From: Sulfurimonas sp.
GTDB lineage: Bacteria; Campylobacterota; Campylobacteria; Campylobacterales; Sulfurimonadaceae
Assembly (NCBI RefSeq): GCF_018698455.1
Contig: NZ_JABIOQ010000064.1
Location: 1-45,680, forward strand
Length of the DNA stretch: 45,680 nucleotides
Direction of reading: 5' to 3'
Of this stretch, positions 1 to 7,647 are shown in pieces. The notes under the pieces are model-generated. The model was not told where the DNA came from. It worked only from the letters and a program-made list of their open reading frames with translations, and searched no databases. Each line of letters begins with the position of its first letter. The stretch's first letter is position 1. Position numbers and translations under genes: made by a program.

Positions 1-78
1 AATGAAGATTTAACCTCTATTATCAGTGTCTTGCAGGATATTACACAGAAAATGCTTGGATTTAGGTGCGAAAGTTAA
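1..78 (+). CDS. 3' end of a truncated sensor-like protein (partial)
   Basis: Frame 1 is open from the window edge to a TAA at 76-78 and encodes 25 residues. The stretch reads like the end of a PAS domain, where the last strand is typically followed by 'DIT' and a linker (here V-L-Q-D-I-T-Q-K). The protein stops nine residues after DIT, too soon for a kinase or GGDEF module, so this may be a truncated remnant at the edge of the accessory patch. The rest of the gene is outside the window; the identity is a guess from a very short stretch. Confidence 0.35.
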   Translation, partial: NEDLTSIISVLQDITQKMLGFRCES

Positions 79-320
79 GTTAACTATAAAATAAACGATT
101 AGAAGAAATGACATAACAAAACAGAATATCCAATAAATTACATAACGGAAAATTATCGGCTATCCTTTCTTGTTCCCATGTTTTACATGTAAATTTATAC
201 ATCAGCTTATGTGTTTGTTGTTGATATATATGTATGCATCCCCATGCACAGAATAGGAACGAGTTAAATCGCGGGTTAATATTTCTAAAGATATCTGTTA
301 TGCTCAAAAAACAAATATGC

Positions 321-326
321 TATAAT
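321..326 (+). promoter_or_regulatory. -10 box (TATAAT) for the parDE-like pair
   Basis: A perfect TATAAT preceded by 'tgc' lies 22 bases before the antitoxin start codon. A strong Shine-Dalgarno, AAGGAAGG (337-344), lies between them. Campylobacterota sigma-70 promoters usually have a good -10 and a poor -35, which fits here. No clear operator repeat was found, although ParD-type antitoxins normally autoregulate. Confidence 0.5.
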
Positions 327-347
327 ACAAAAAACAAAGGAAGGTAA

Positions 348-536
348 ATGGCAGTAGTAAAACAAGAAGCACAAAAGATGATTCAAAATCTTCCTAATAA
401 TTGTACTTATGAAGATATCCAATACCACCTTTATGTTGTAGAAAAAATCAAAAATGGAATTAGTCGTGCAGAGAATGGTGAAACTTCATCACATCAAGAT
501 GCAAAAGGAAGAATGACTAAATGGCTTTCAAACTAG
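348..536 (+). CDS. ParD/RelB-like antitoxin of a type II toxin-antitoxin pair
   Basis: A 62-residue acidic and polar protein. The N-terminal part (MAVVKQEAQKMIQNLP) resembles the start of short antitoxins of the ParD/RelB superfamily, and a conserved-looking 'T-Y-E-D-I-Q-Y-H-L-Y' segment follows at about 20-29. That segment is common in prevent-host-death/StbD-type and DUF-type antitoxins paired with ParE toxins. The stop overlaps the toxin start by 16 bases, so the two are translationally coupled and the antitoxin is made first. Expected role: bind and neutralise the downstream toxin and repress the shared promoter at 321-326. The family is called mainly from context, since the sequence is short. 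Confidence 0.7.
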   Translation: MAVVKQEAQKMIQNLPNNCTYEDIQYHLYVVEKIKNGISRAENGETSSHQDAKGRMTKWLSN

Positions 537-814
537 AGTGGTCTGAAGAGGCTTTAGAAGATATTGAGTCTATTGCCACTTACATAGAAAAAGACTCCCC
601 TTTTTATGCAAAATCTGTTATATCAAAGTTTTTTGAAAAAGCTGAAATTTTAAAAGATTTTACAGAGCTTGGTCGAGTTGTTCCTGAAATCAACGATAGT
701 AACATTCGAGAAATATTTATTTATAGTTACAGACTAATTTATCAAACTAATGAAGACACAGTTCTATTTGTAGCTATAGTACATGGCAAGATACTACTTG
801 AAAATCATCAATAA
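521..814 (+). CDS. ParE/RelE-superfamily toxin
   Basis: A 97-residue protein with the ParE/RelE fold signature: N-terminal 'L-E-W-S-E-E-A-L-E-D-I-E-S-I-A-x-Y-I' helix, a central 'L-G-R-V-V-P-E' turn, then 'I-R-E-I-F-I-Y-S-Y-R-L-I-Y' and 'I-V-H-G-K' strands. The G-R-x-V-P-E and R-E-x-x-x-x-x-Y-R-x-x-Y patterns are typical of the ParE branch. ParE toxins inhibit DNA gyrase whereas RelE relatives cleave mRNA; the sequence alone does not decide which applies. The start lies inside the antitoxin gene (16-base overlap). The gene looks intact. Confidence 0.85.
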   Translation: MAFKLEWSEEALEDIESIATYIEKDSPFYAKSVISKFFEKAEILKDFTELGRVVPEINDSNIREIFIYSYRLIYQTNEDTVLFVAIVHGKILLENHQ

Positions 815-884
815 AATATAACTAAATATACATTAAAACACAAAAGTTCTACATAGCAGGAAATAAATATAGAGGAGTTATAAG

Positions 885-1098
885 ATGAATATCAAACCTA
901 TTAAAGATGAACGAGATTATGCACATACATTATGTCAAATAGAAAACCTAATCGATGCAAAGCCAAATACATCTAAAATGGATGAATTAGAAGTATTTAC
1001 AACTTTAGTTGAAGCTTTTGAGGAACAACAATTACAAGCTAGAAGCTCCAGACCATATTGAAAGTCTTTTTCTTGATTATAAAACTGACTGTGCTTAA
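885..1098 (+). pseudogene. HigA-like antitoxin remnant, frameshifted
   Basis: From ATG 885 (Shine-Dalgarno GAGG at 872-875) the reading frame gives a typical HigA N-terminus: 'M-N-I-K-P-I-K-D-E-R-D-Y' then 'D-E-L-E-V-F-T-T-L-V-E-A-F-E-E'. The frame ends at TGA 1059-1061. A one-base shift near 1030-1040 restores the family continuation 'L-E-A-P-D-H-I-E-S-L', ending at TAA 1096-1098. The 214-base length (not a multiple of three) agrees with a one-base insertion. The C-terminal HTH domain of full HigA (usually about 120 residues in this group) is absent, as is the HigB toxin. This is a decayed antitoxin lying between the ParDE-like pair and cysS. Confidence 0.7.
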
Positions 1099-1138
1099 AT
1101 TTCTACAAAATACTACAAAAATTAAATAGGAAACATAT

Positions 1139-2539
1139 ATGTTCATTTACGACTCTGTACAAAAAACAAAACGCGAGTTCATCCCATTAGAAGAGGGTAA
1201 AGTTTCTCTGTATGTTTGTGGTCCAACGGTTTATGATGATGCTCACTTAGGTCATGCTAAATCAGCTCTTGTTTTTGACCTACTTACTCGCGTTTTATCT
1301 GCCAATGGTTACGATGTTACTTATGCAAGAAACATCACTGACATAGATGATAAAATCATTAAAAAAGCGCTAACTCTTAATCAAGATATTAAAGAGATTA
1401 CAGACTTTTATACAGCCGCATTTCATAAAGAGATGGATGCACTTGGTGTAGGTCGTCCAGACATAGAGCCAAAAGCAACAGAATCTCTAGAAGCAATGCA
1501 CGAGATGATGCAAAAACTTATAGATTCAGGTCATGCTTACGCCACAAAAGATGGTGATGTTTACTTTGACACATCGAGTGATAGCGAGTATCTAAGTCTC
1601 TCTAAACGCCATCAAGACGAAGACGATAAACAAGAAAGAGTCGCTTCTTCTTCTTTAAAAAAGAATCCTACTGACTTTGCTATGTGGAAGAGTGTAAAAG
1701 ACGACTCTTTAACATATGAGTCCCCTTATGGAAAAGGACGACCAGGATGGCATCTAGAGTGTTCTGCTATGATAGAAAAACACCTCGCACAACCTAACAC
1801 TGCGTTTGCTGTAGATATTCACGGTGGAGGAGCTGACTTACTGTTTCCTCATCATGAAAATGAAGCAGCACAAACAAGATGTTCTTCAAACCATGAACTT
1901 GCAAACTACTGGATGCACAATGGTTTTGTAAACATTGACGGGGAAAAAATGTCTAAGAGTTTAGGGAACAGTTTTTTCATTAAAGACGCTCTTAAGGAGT
2001 ATGATGGAGAAGTACTGCGTTTTTACCTTCTCAGTACTCATTACCGTTCAAACTTTAACTTTAACAGTGAAGACTTAAGCACTGCAAAAAAAAGACTTGA
2101 CAAGATTTACAGACTTAAAAAACGTCTTTTTGGTTTAGCTGAAAACTCTGAAACAACTCCATTTAGAGATGAACTTCTCAAAGTCTTAAGTGATGACATG
2201 AATGTCTCTGCAGCACTTGCTCTCATCGATGAGATGATTTCAAATGCAAATGAAACTTTAGACACAGCGGGAAAGCATAAGGTTCTTAAACGCGAGACCA
2301 TTTCTAACCTCGCTTACATAAACTCTCTTTTAGGCTTTGGAGTAAAAAACCCTTTTAAGTATTTTCAATTTGGAATGAATGAAGACACTAAAGAAAGAAT
2401 AGCCTTATTAATAACTAAACGTGGTGTTGCTAAAAAAGAGAAAAACTTTGAAGCTTCAGATACACTTCGTGATGAGATCTTAGCATTTGGAGTAACCCTT
2501 ATGGATACTCCTACCGGTACATTTTGGGAAAAAGTGTAG
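1139..2539 (+). CDS. cysS: cysteine--tRNA ligase
   Basis: Cytoplasmic class I aminoacyl-tRNA synthetase that charges tRNA-Cys. The 466-residue length is normal for the family. The HIGH motif is H-L-G-H (36-39) following C27-G-P-T-V-Y-D, where C27 is the expected first zinc ligand. 'G-W-H-L-E-C-S-A-M' supplies a further cysteine ligand and 'D-L-L-F-P-H-H-E-N-E' the histidine/glutamate ligands. KMSKS occurs exactly at 270-274. Start: ATG 1139 behind an AGGAAA element. It is a single essential gene embedded between toxin-antitoxin debris and a dead restriction gene, which suggests this locus tolerates insertions. It carries three copies of the octamer AAACGCGA discussed in the findings. Confidence 0.98.
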   Translation: MFIYDSVQKTKREFIPLEEGKVSLYVCGPTVYDDAHLGHAKSALVFDLLTRVLSANGYDVTYARNITDIDDKIIKKALTLNQDIKEITDFYTAAFHKEMDALGVGRPDIEPKATESLEAMHEMMQKLIDSGHAYATKDGDVYFDTSSDSEYLSLSKRHQDEDDKQERVASSSLKKNPTDFAMWKSVKDDSLTYESPYGKGRPGWHLECSAMIEKHLAQPNTAFAVDIHGGGADLLFPHHENEAAQTRCSSNHELANYWMHNGFVNIDGEKMSKSLGNSFFIKDALKEYDGEVLRFYLLSTHYRSNFNFNSEDLSTAKKRLDKIYRLKKRLFGLAENSETTPFRDELLKVLSDDMNVSAALALIDEMISNANETLDTAGKHKVLKRETISNLAYINSLLGFGVKNPFKYFQFGMNEDTKERIALLITKRGVAKKEKNFEASDTLRDEILAFGVTLMDTPTGTFWEKV

Positions 2540-2542
2540 TTT

Positions 2543-4311
2543 ATGTTTCAAAAATCACTACTTAAAAATTTTATAAAATTTTTCAATACTCCAAATTCAA
2601 ATGATGTCATTAAACTAATTACAAAAAATAAATTTATAGCAGAAGATGCAAATGGTGCTGAGTTTATAACTCTATTATCACAAATGTTAAATTGGACTAA
2701 TTGTATCAGAGAAGTTAAAAACGATACAGATATGAAGAAAGCTGATGGTGTTGTTTATAATGAAAATAATGAGCCAATAGCAATTATTGAGCTAAAAAGC
2801 AGTGATAAAAAAATATCAAACAGAGACATAATTGCCCAAGGGTTTAGATATAAAAATGAAAAATCTACATGTAAATATGTGATAGTTTCAAACTTTTAAC
2901 AACTAGATATCTATAGTGAAAGTAGTGATGTTTACTTTAGTTTAGATATGACATCTGCACAGAGTTACGCTACTCTTTATGCTCTTCTAAATCAAACATC
3001 ATTAGAAACAAATGAGATAGCAAGACTCAAAAAAATCTCAAAATCTCAAGAAGAGATAACAAAAGAAGTTTATAAAGAGTATAGTAGTTTTAAACTAAAG
3101 CTTTTAAATAATCTCATAGAAAACAACAAAGACCTATCTCGTTAGGGCACATCTTTGAACAATCTTTAAACGACTTAGAGAAGATAAAAGAGTCTCTTTT
3201 TGAAGGACATAGGATAGTAAACACTAGAAAAAAAGATGGTGTTTTTTATACTCCTAAGTTTATAACTGAGTACATCATAAACAACACCGTAGCCAAACTT
3301 TGTGAAGAGAAAAAAGAAGAACTTTCACTAAATGTAGAGATAAAAGACACAAAAAAAGCAAACGCAGGACTTTTTGACTACCACGGCATAGACAAACAGA
3401 TAATCGAAAAGAATCTTTTTGGAGTAGATATAAATGGGGCAAGTGTAGGTATAGCAAAGCTCTCTTTATGGCTTCAAACTGCTAAAAGAGATAGACCTCT
3501 TAGTAATCTGATGGGTAACATTAAAAGTGCAAATAGTTTAACAGCAGATTGGGCTAAGTTGTTTCCTGAGATTATGGCAAATGGTGGGTTTGACTGTGTT
3601 GTTTGGAATCCTCCGTATGTAAGACAAGAAAGCATAAAAGAGTTAAAACCAGCACTTAAAGAAATTTATAGTGTGTTTACTGGAACTGCTGATTTGTTTG
3701 TATATTTTTATGAGTTGGCTCAAAATATTTTAAAAACTAATGGTATGAATGGCTTCATCTGTTCAAATAAATTTTTTCGTGCAAAATATGGACAAAATTT
3801 AAGAGAGATGATTTTAAGTAAAACAACTATTAAAAGCATAGTTGATTTTAAGGCTGTTGTTAGCTCATCATCTTTATTTTCCATTGATAATCAAAAATCT
3901 TATTTATTAGATACAAGTTGGTTTATAGATAAAGGAGATAAATTTTTACTAGCTTGTTTAAATTCTAAAGTTGTTTGGTATTATTTAAAGTTTATTACTT
4001 CTACTTTAGGAAATGCTTCTTTACGATTGAAAAAAATATTTATGGAAAAACTACCAATCCCAAACATACCAAAAGAAGAACAAAAACCATTCATAACCCT
4101 AGTAGATACAATCATAGAATCAAAAGAAAAAATAGTAAAATTCAATAAACACTTTGATAACCTAAACGCCGTTGATAAGATAGAGATAAAAGAAGAGATA
4201 GAAAAGCTAGAAACTTTGGTTTTAAATAGTGTAAATGAAATTGACAGTTTAGTTTATGAGCTTTATGGCTTAAATGGTGATGAAATTAAGATTGTGGATG
4301 ATGCAAGATGA
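2543..4311 (+). pseudogene. Type IIG restriction-modification enzyme (Eco57I-like), multiply disrupted
   Basis: The start lies 3 bases after cysS. The N-terminus keeps a PD-(D/E)XK nuclease-like signature (D-G-V-V-Y ... I-I-E-L-K-S, about residues 72-93). An in-frame TAA interrupts the gene at 2897-2899, and homologous sequence continues in the same frame to a TAG at 3143-3145. There it shifts to frame 1 (from about 3142) and stays open to 4311. This second part has the adenine-methyltransferase lead-in 'G-V-F-Y-T-P-K-F-I-T-E-Y-I', 'N-L-F-G-V-D-I-N' and catalytic motif IV N-P-P-Y (3607-3618). The SAM-binding motif expected before 'NLFGVDIN' (D-P-A-C-G-S-G-A-F) is missing, as is most of the target-recognition region after about 3880: 'S-L-F-S-I' runs straight into a C-terminal 'L-P-I-P-N-I' segment. 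Intact relatives are around 1000 residues. One stop, one frameshift and two apparent deletions make it non-functional. Confidence 0.85.
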
Positions 4312-5417
4312 AACAATCCGAGCGATTAGATTTAATTAATAGTATAGCCTATAATTTACAAGAAATAATGACATTTACGAATATTAAAAGTTACTTTGGA
4401 GGATTTAATATAAATTGCATAAATCATACTCCTAGTTTTAATAGTAAAAGAGTTTTTATTCAAGAGGTTTTAGCTAATGAAACAAGTGATTTAATCTCTA
4501 AGATAGCTAGAGATTTAGGTTTAATTAAACAAGTGGTTAATAAAAATATAGAAGTGTTTGTATCAAAAAAATTTAATGAATGTATTACCGAAGATAATGA
4601 AGAATATATAGCTAATTATTTATTTCAATATATGAATGATAAAATATCATCTAATAATTCTTATGGCGGTCATTATAATGCTCATGAAAGTAAAGAATTA
4701 CTTAATACAATAGAATTAAAAGATAAATTCCAGCAAGTTTTTAAAAATACAGGATATGCTTTTGTTATAGATACAGAGTATCTAAAAGTAATTAGTGAAT
4801 GTGAACAGTTTTTAGTAAAAAGTGGTGGAAGTAGCATACCAGATAATTTTAATAAAATTAATATTATTGAAGATAGACCTATTATAAACTTATTAGACTT
4901 ATCAGAAGAAATTCAAAAAGAAGTATCAATAAATATTGAAGAGCAGAATATTAATAAAACAAATACAAATAAGCCTAAAAATAAAGTTTTTATTGTTCAT
5001 GGACATGATGATGCAACAAAACAGGAAGTAGCTAGATTTATTGAGAAAATTGGACTAGAATCAATAATATTACATGAACAAGCAAGTATGAATAAGACTA
5101 TTATAGAAAAAATAGAACATTATACACAAGAAGCTGATTTTGCCATCATTTTATATACTCCTTGTGATAAAGGAAGGGGAGCATTAGAAACTAATATTGA
5201 AGCAAGAGATAGAGCAAGACAAAATGTGGTCTTTGAACATGGTTATTTAATGGCAAGAATTGGAAGAAAAAATGTCTGTGCATTTGTAAAAGGGAATATA
5301 GAGACACCTAGTGATATAGCTGGTATTGTTTATACACCTTTAGATGAATTTGGTGGATGGAAAAATAAATTAATAATGGAACTTGAAGTTTGTGGGTATG
5401 CGGTTAAATATATATAA
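4308..5417 (+). CDS. TIR-like (CAP12/PCTIR-type) predicted nucleotide-binding protein
   Basis: A 369-residue protein. The C-terminal domain begins at K226 with 'K-V-F-I-V-H-G-H-D-D' and contains 'I-I-L-H-E-Q-A', 'A-D-F-A-I-I-L-Y-T-P', 'A-R-Q-N-V-V-F-E-H-G' (E310) and 'P-S-D-I-A-G-I-V-Y-T-P-L-D'. This is the pattern of the TIR-like family found as effector domain in Pycsar and related anti-phage proteins (PF10137-type), where the domain is expected to consume NAD+. The roughly 225-residue N-terminal part is helical, with 'S-E-R-L-D-L-I-N-S-I-A' and 'S-D-L-I-S-K-I-A-R-D-L-G-L'. I do not recognise it; it may be a sensing or oligomerisation domain. No nucleotide cyclase gene is nearby. The ATG overlaps the dead restriction gene by 4 bases (ATGA), so the two were once translated together. 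The gene is intact, unlike its partner. Confidence 0.8.
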   Translation: MKQSERLDLINSIAYNLQEIMTFTNIKSYFGGFNINCINHTPSFNSKRVFIQEVLANETSDLISKIARDLGLIKQVVNKNIEVFVSKKFNECITEDNEEYIANYLFQYMNDKISSNNSYGGHYNAHESKELLNTIELKDKFQQVFKNTGYAFVIDTEYLKVISECEQFLVKSGGSSIPDNFNKINIIEDRPIINLLDLSEEIQKEVSINIEEQNINKTNTNKPKNKVFIVHGHDDATKQEVARFIEKIGLESIILHEQASMNKTIIEKIEHYTQEADFAIILYTPCDKGRGALETNIEARDRARQNVVFEHGYLMARIGRKNVCAFVKGNIETPSDIAGIVYTPLDEFGGWKNKLIMELEVCGYAVKYI

Positions 5418-5480
5418 ATACCTTGTATGAATACAGACCATTCATAACTGGGATAAAATCATAAAAAGGATTAACTCATA

Positions 5481-5882
5481 ATGCACCAATATGATAAATT
5501 GAATGAAGTAAAAAAAGAGACCCTAAAAAATAAAAGGAAATTAGGTATAAAATCGAGAGAAATATTTTGGGTTAAAATAGGACAAAATATAGGAGATGAA
5601 GAGTATGGAAAAGGCGATATGTTTTCAAGACCTATTATCGTAGTAAAGCAACTTACTGGTGATCTGTTTTTAGGTATACCTCTGACAAGCACACTCAAAA
5701 ATGATGACTATTTTCATTCATTTGAATTTAGTACTAAAAAAGGAATTGTTCAAAATAGTGCTATGATTCTACAGTTAAAAGCTTTTAGTAAAAAGAGAAT
5801 TACGGACAAAATAGGAAAAATAGATACAGTAGAATTTAAAAAAATTCAAGATAAATTAGTAAAGATGATTATTCCCACCTGA
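5481..5882 (+). CDS. PemK/MazF-like toxin without a recognisable antitoxin
   Basis: A 133-residue protein with the PemK/MazF fold pattern: 'R-E-I-F-W-V-K-I-G-Q-N-I-G' (first strand), 'F-S-R-P-I-I-V-V' (R-P conserved), 'L-F-L-G-I-P-L-T-S', then 'N-S-A-M-I-L-Q-L-K-A-F-S-K-K-R-I' and 'K-I-G-K-I-D' toward the end. MazF relatives are sequence-specific endoribonucleases. The first 25 residues are a lysine-rich extension not found in classical MazF. AAAGGA at 5464-5469 serves as ribosome binding site. The 63 bases upstream hold no antitoxin, so it is an orphan or its antitoxin is elsewhere. The stop codon lies in the loop of the hairpin at 5874-5890. Confidence 0.75.
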   Translation: MHQYDKLNEVKKETLKNKRKLGIKSREIFWVKIGQNIGDEEYGKGDMFSRPIIVVKQLTGDLFLGIPLTSTLKNDDYFHSFEFSTKKGIVQNSAMILQLKAFSKKRITDKIGKIDTVEFKKIQDKLVKMIIPT

Positions 5883-5904
5883 AAGGTGGGTGTGCCGTTA
5901 GGCG
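5874..5904 (+). repeat. Double stem-loop at the end of the PemK-like gene
   Basis: CCCACCT (5874-5880) pairs perfectly with AGGTGGG (5884-5890) across a GAA loop that contains the end of the TGA stop codon. Three bases later GCC (5894-5896) and GGC (5901-5903) form a second small stem with a GTTA loop. There is no T tract, so this is not a standard Rho-independent terminator. Strong GC hairpins in AT-rich DNA next to accessory genes resemble ends of IS200/IS605-type or REP-like elements, but no transposase is present. Confidence 0.5.
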
Positions 5905-5964
5905 AATTGTAAAGATATTATAACATAATAAAAGTAAGATACAAAATATAAAAAAGGTCAAAAA

Positions 5965-6672
5965 ATGAAAAAAATCATGATTACAACACTCATCCTAGTA
6001 GGAAGCTTTCTACTTGCAGATGATTCAGACATTAAAAATAAAATAGAAAATACTCCAATGCTCAAATCAATCGGTGTCAAAGTAACTAAAGTCATTACAC
6101 ATGATGGTGTACATCAGTTTAAAGGTGTTGTTGTAGGAAAAAAAGCTGGAAAACTTGATGGCTTTATAACAACTGACTTTAAAACACTTATAATGGGGAA
6201 AGCCTACAGTACAAAGACAGGAACTGAATTAATCATCCCTTTTGATATAGACATAAATGTACTCAAACAAATAGCAGCCTACAAAACTGGAAATGGAAAA
6301 GATGAATACTTTGTTTTTACAGACCCTGAATGTCCCTACTGTCAAAAACTTGAAAAAAAGATAGTTGCTGTGAAAAAGAATGTAACTCTCTATACAATTT
6401 TATTTCCATTAAAATTTCACAAAAATGCTAAAATTATGTGTAGATATATCTTGAGTCGAAAAGATAACAATGCAAAAGCAAATGCGATGAAAGAAATAGC
6501 AAACAAAAGTACTCAATACCAAAAAGAGAAATACTCCCAAAGCGAACGAGCAGAACTTAATAAACTTATCCAAAAGAGTTTAAATGAAGTAAACAGAATT
6601 GGTATCAATTCCACACCAACAATATTAAATGCTAAAGGTGTTCGAGTACCTTCACAAATCATAATAAAGTAG
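5965..6672 (+). CDS. DsbC/DsbG-like periplasmic thiol:disulfide interchange protein
   Basis: A 235-residue protein with a signal peptide (M-K-K-I-M-I-T-T-L-I-L-V-G-S-F-L-L-A, cleavage near residue 18-19). An N-terminal domain of about 90 residues resembles the DsbC dimerisation region. A thioredoxin fold carries the active site C123-P-Y-C126 within 'F-T-D-P-E-C-P-Y-C', and a cis-proline loop lies near the end ('N-S-T-P-T-I-L'). The likely role is isomerising or reducing wrong disulfides in the periplasm, possibly for cytochrome c maturation. It lies 5 bases upstream of the methyltransferase gene, so the two are probably co-transcribed. Confidence 0.8.
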   Translation: MKKIMITTLILVGSFLLADDSDIKNKIENTPMLKSIGVKVTKVITHDGVHQFKGVVVGKKAGKLDGFITTDFKTLIMGKAYSTKTGTELIIPFDIDINVLKQIAAYKTGNGKDEYFVFTDPECPYCQKLEKKIVAVKKNVTLYTILFPLKFHKNAKIMCRYILSRKDNNAKANAMKEIANKSTQYQKEKYSQSERAELNKLIQKSLNEVNRIGINSTPTILNAKGVRVPSQIIIK

Positions 6673-6677
6673 AGATT

Positions 6678-7598
6678 ATGAACATTAGTGATATCCATAG
6701 ATTTATTAATGAATCAGCTAAAGATTCAACAGAAGAATTTAAACGACTATTTCATGGTCGTGGTGGTCTATATGAGGGTTGGAAGCATCTAACAATTGAC
6801 TCGATTGATGATGTTTTAAGTGTTGCATTATATTTTAAAGAATCAAGCGAGAGTGAACTACTAGATATGCTTACTGCGTTTGTTAAGAACTCTAGATATA
6901 AAACATTAGTAGTACAAAAAAGATATATGCAAGGTTCTCCAAGTGACATTCTAGTTGGTGAGTTAACTGATGATGTTTATGTCATTGAAAATGGTATAAA
7001 AATAAAACTCAACCTCCTTTCAAATAAGAACAGTGGCTATTTTCCCGATATGAAAAATGGTCGTGAATTTGTCAAAGAGAATTCAAAAGACAAACGAGTT
7101 CTTAACCTCTTTTCGTACACTTGTGCATTTTCTCTTGCGGCTAAATTTGGTGGTGCTTATGAGGTTGTTAATGTCGACATGAATAAAAATGTACTCAAAA
7201 CAGGTATGGAGAATCATGCTCTAAATAACCTTGAACCAAGAGGTGTTGGCTTTCTCTCATATAACATTTTGAAATCTTTTTCTAGTCTCAGACGTAAGGG
7301 TCCATATGATTTGATTATTATTGATCCACCTACTTTTCAAAGAGGAAGTTTCGAAGCAACAAAAGATTATGAAAAAATAATCAAAAAACTTTCTCAAATA
7401 GCAAGTGAGGATTGTATTTTACTTTCATGTTTAAACTCTCCAGAACTAGAGAGTGAGTTCATTTTAAACATGATAAAAGAGTGGGCACCTGATTTTGAGT
7501 TTATCCAGAGACTAGAGAATGTAAAAGAGTTTGCAAGTGTAGATGAAAACACTAGTCTCAAAAATCTTGTATTTAAAAGAAGTATTGTAACTAAGTAA
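6678..7598 (+). CDS. Class I SAM-dependent methyltransferase, RlmI-like (probable 23S rRNA methyltransferase)
   Basis: A 306-residue protein. The Rossmann core starts near residue 135 with 'R-V-L-N-L-F-S-Y-T-C-A-F-S-L-A-A', the SAM-binding motif I region, and has acidic motif II 'V-V-N-V-D-M-N'. The catalytic-loop motif is 'I-I-I-D-P-P-T-F-Q', where D-P-P-[TS]-F is typical of the RlmI/RlmK group of RNA C5-cytosine and N2-guanine methyltransferases. It lacks the N-terminal PUA domain of Escherichia coli RlmI and has a different N-terminal region of about 100 residues, so the rRNA target cannot be named. It follows the DsbC-like gene by 5 bases. Confidence 0.75.
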   Translation: MNISDIHRFINESAKDSTEEFKRLFHGRGGLYEGWKHLTIDSIDDVLSVALYFKESSESELLDMLTAFVKNSRYKTLVVQKRYMQGSPSDILVGELTDDVYVIENGIKIKLNLLSNKNSGYFPDMKNGREFVKENSKDKRVLNLFSYTCAFSLAAKFGGAYEVVNVDMNKNVLKTGMENHALNNLEPRGVGFLSYNILKSFSSLRRKGPYDLIIIDPPTFQRGSFEATKDYEKIIKKLSQIASEDCILLSCLNSPELESEFILNMIKEWAPDFEFIQRLENVKEFASVDENTSLKNLVFKRSIVTK

Positions 7599-7606
7599 TA
7601 TTTGAG

Positions 7607-7612
7607 TATAAT
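7607..7612 (+). promoter_or_regulatory. -10 box (TATAAT) upstream of pyrD
   Basis: A perfect TATAAT preceded by 'gag' lies 35 bases before the pyrD start, just after the methyltransferase stop. It gives pyrD and the following protease gene their own promoter. No -35 box is evident. Confidence 0.5.
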
Positions 7613-7647
7613 TAAAGAATATTAAATCACATAGGTACTTAAAAAAT

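Noticed and set aside
80-307. Minus-strand reading frame of 75 codons in the first intergenic stretch
   Set aside because: No recognisable motif and no Shine-Dalgarno, and it begins inside the promoter region of the ParDE-like pair. Could be a remnant, but nothing supports a gene.
5894-5904. GTTAGGC at 5897-5903 fits the GTTRRRY core of an integron attC site
   Set aside because: No matching RYYYAAC partner upstream within the expected distance and no integrase in the window; the 7-base match is likely chance.
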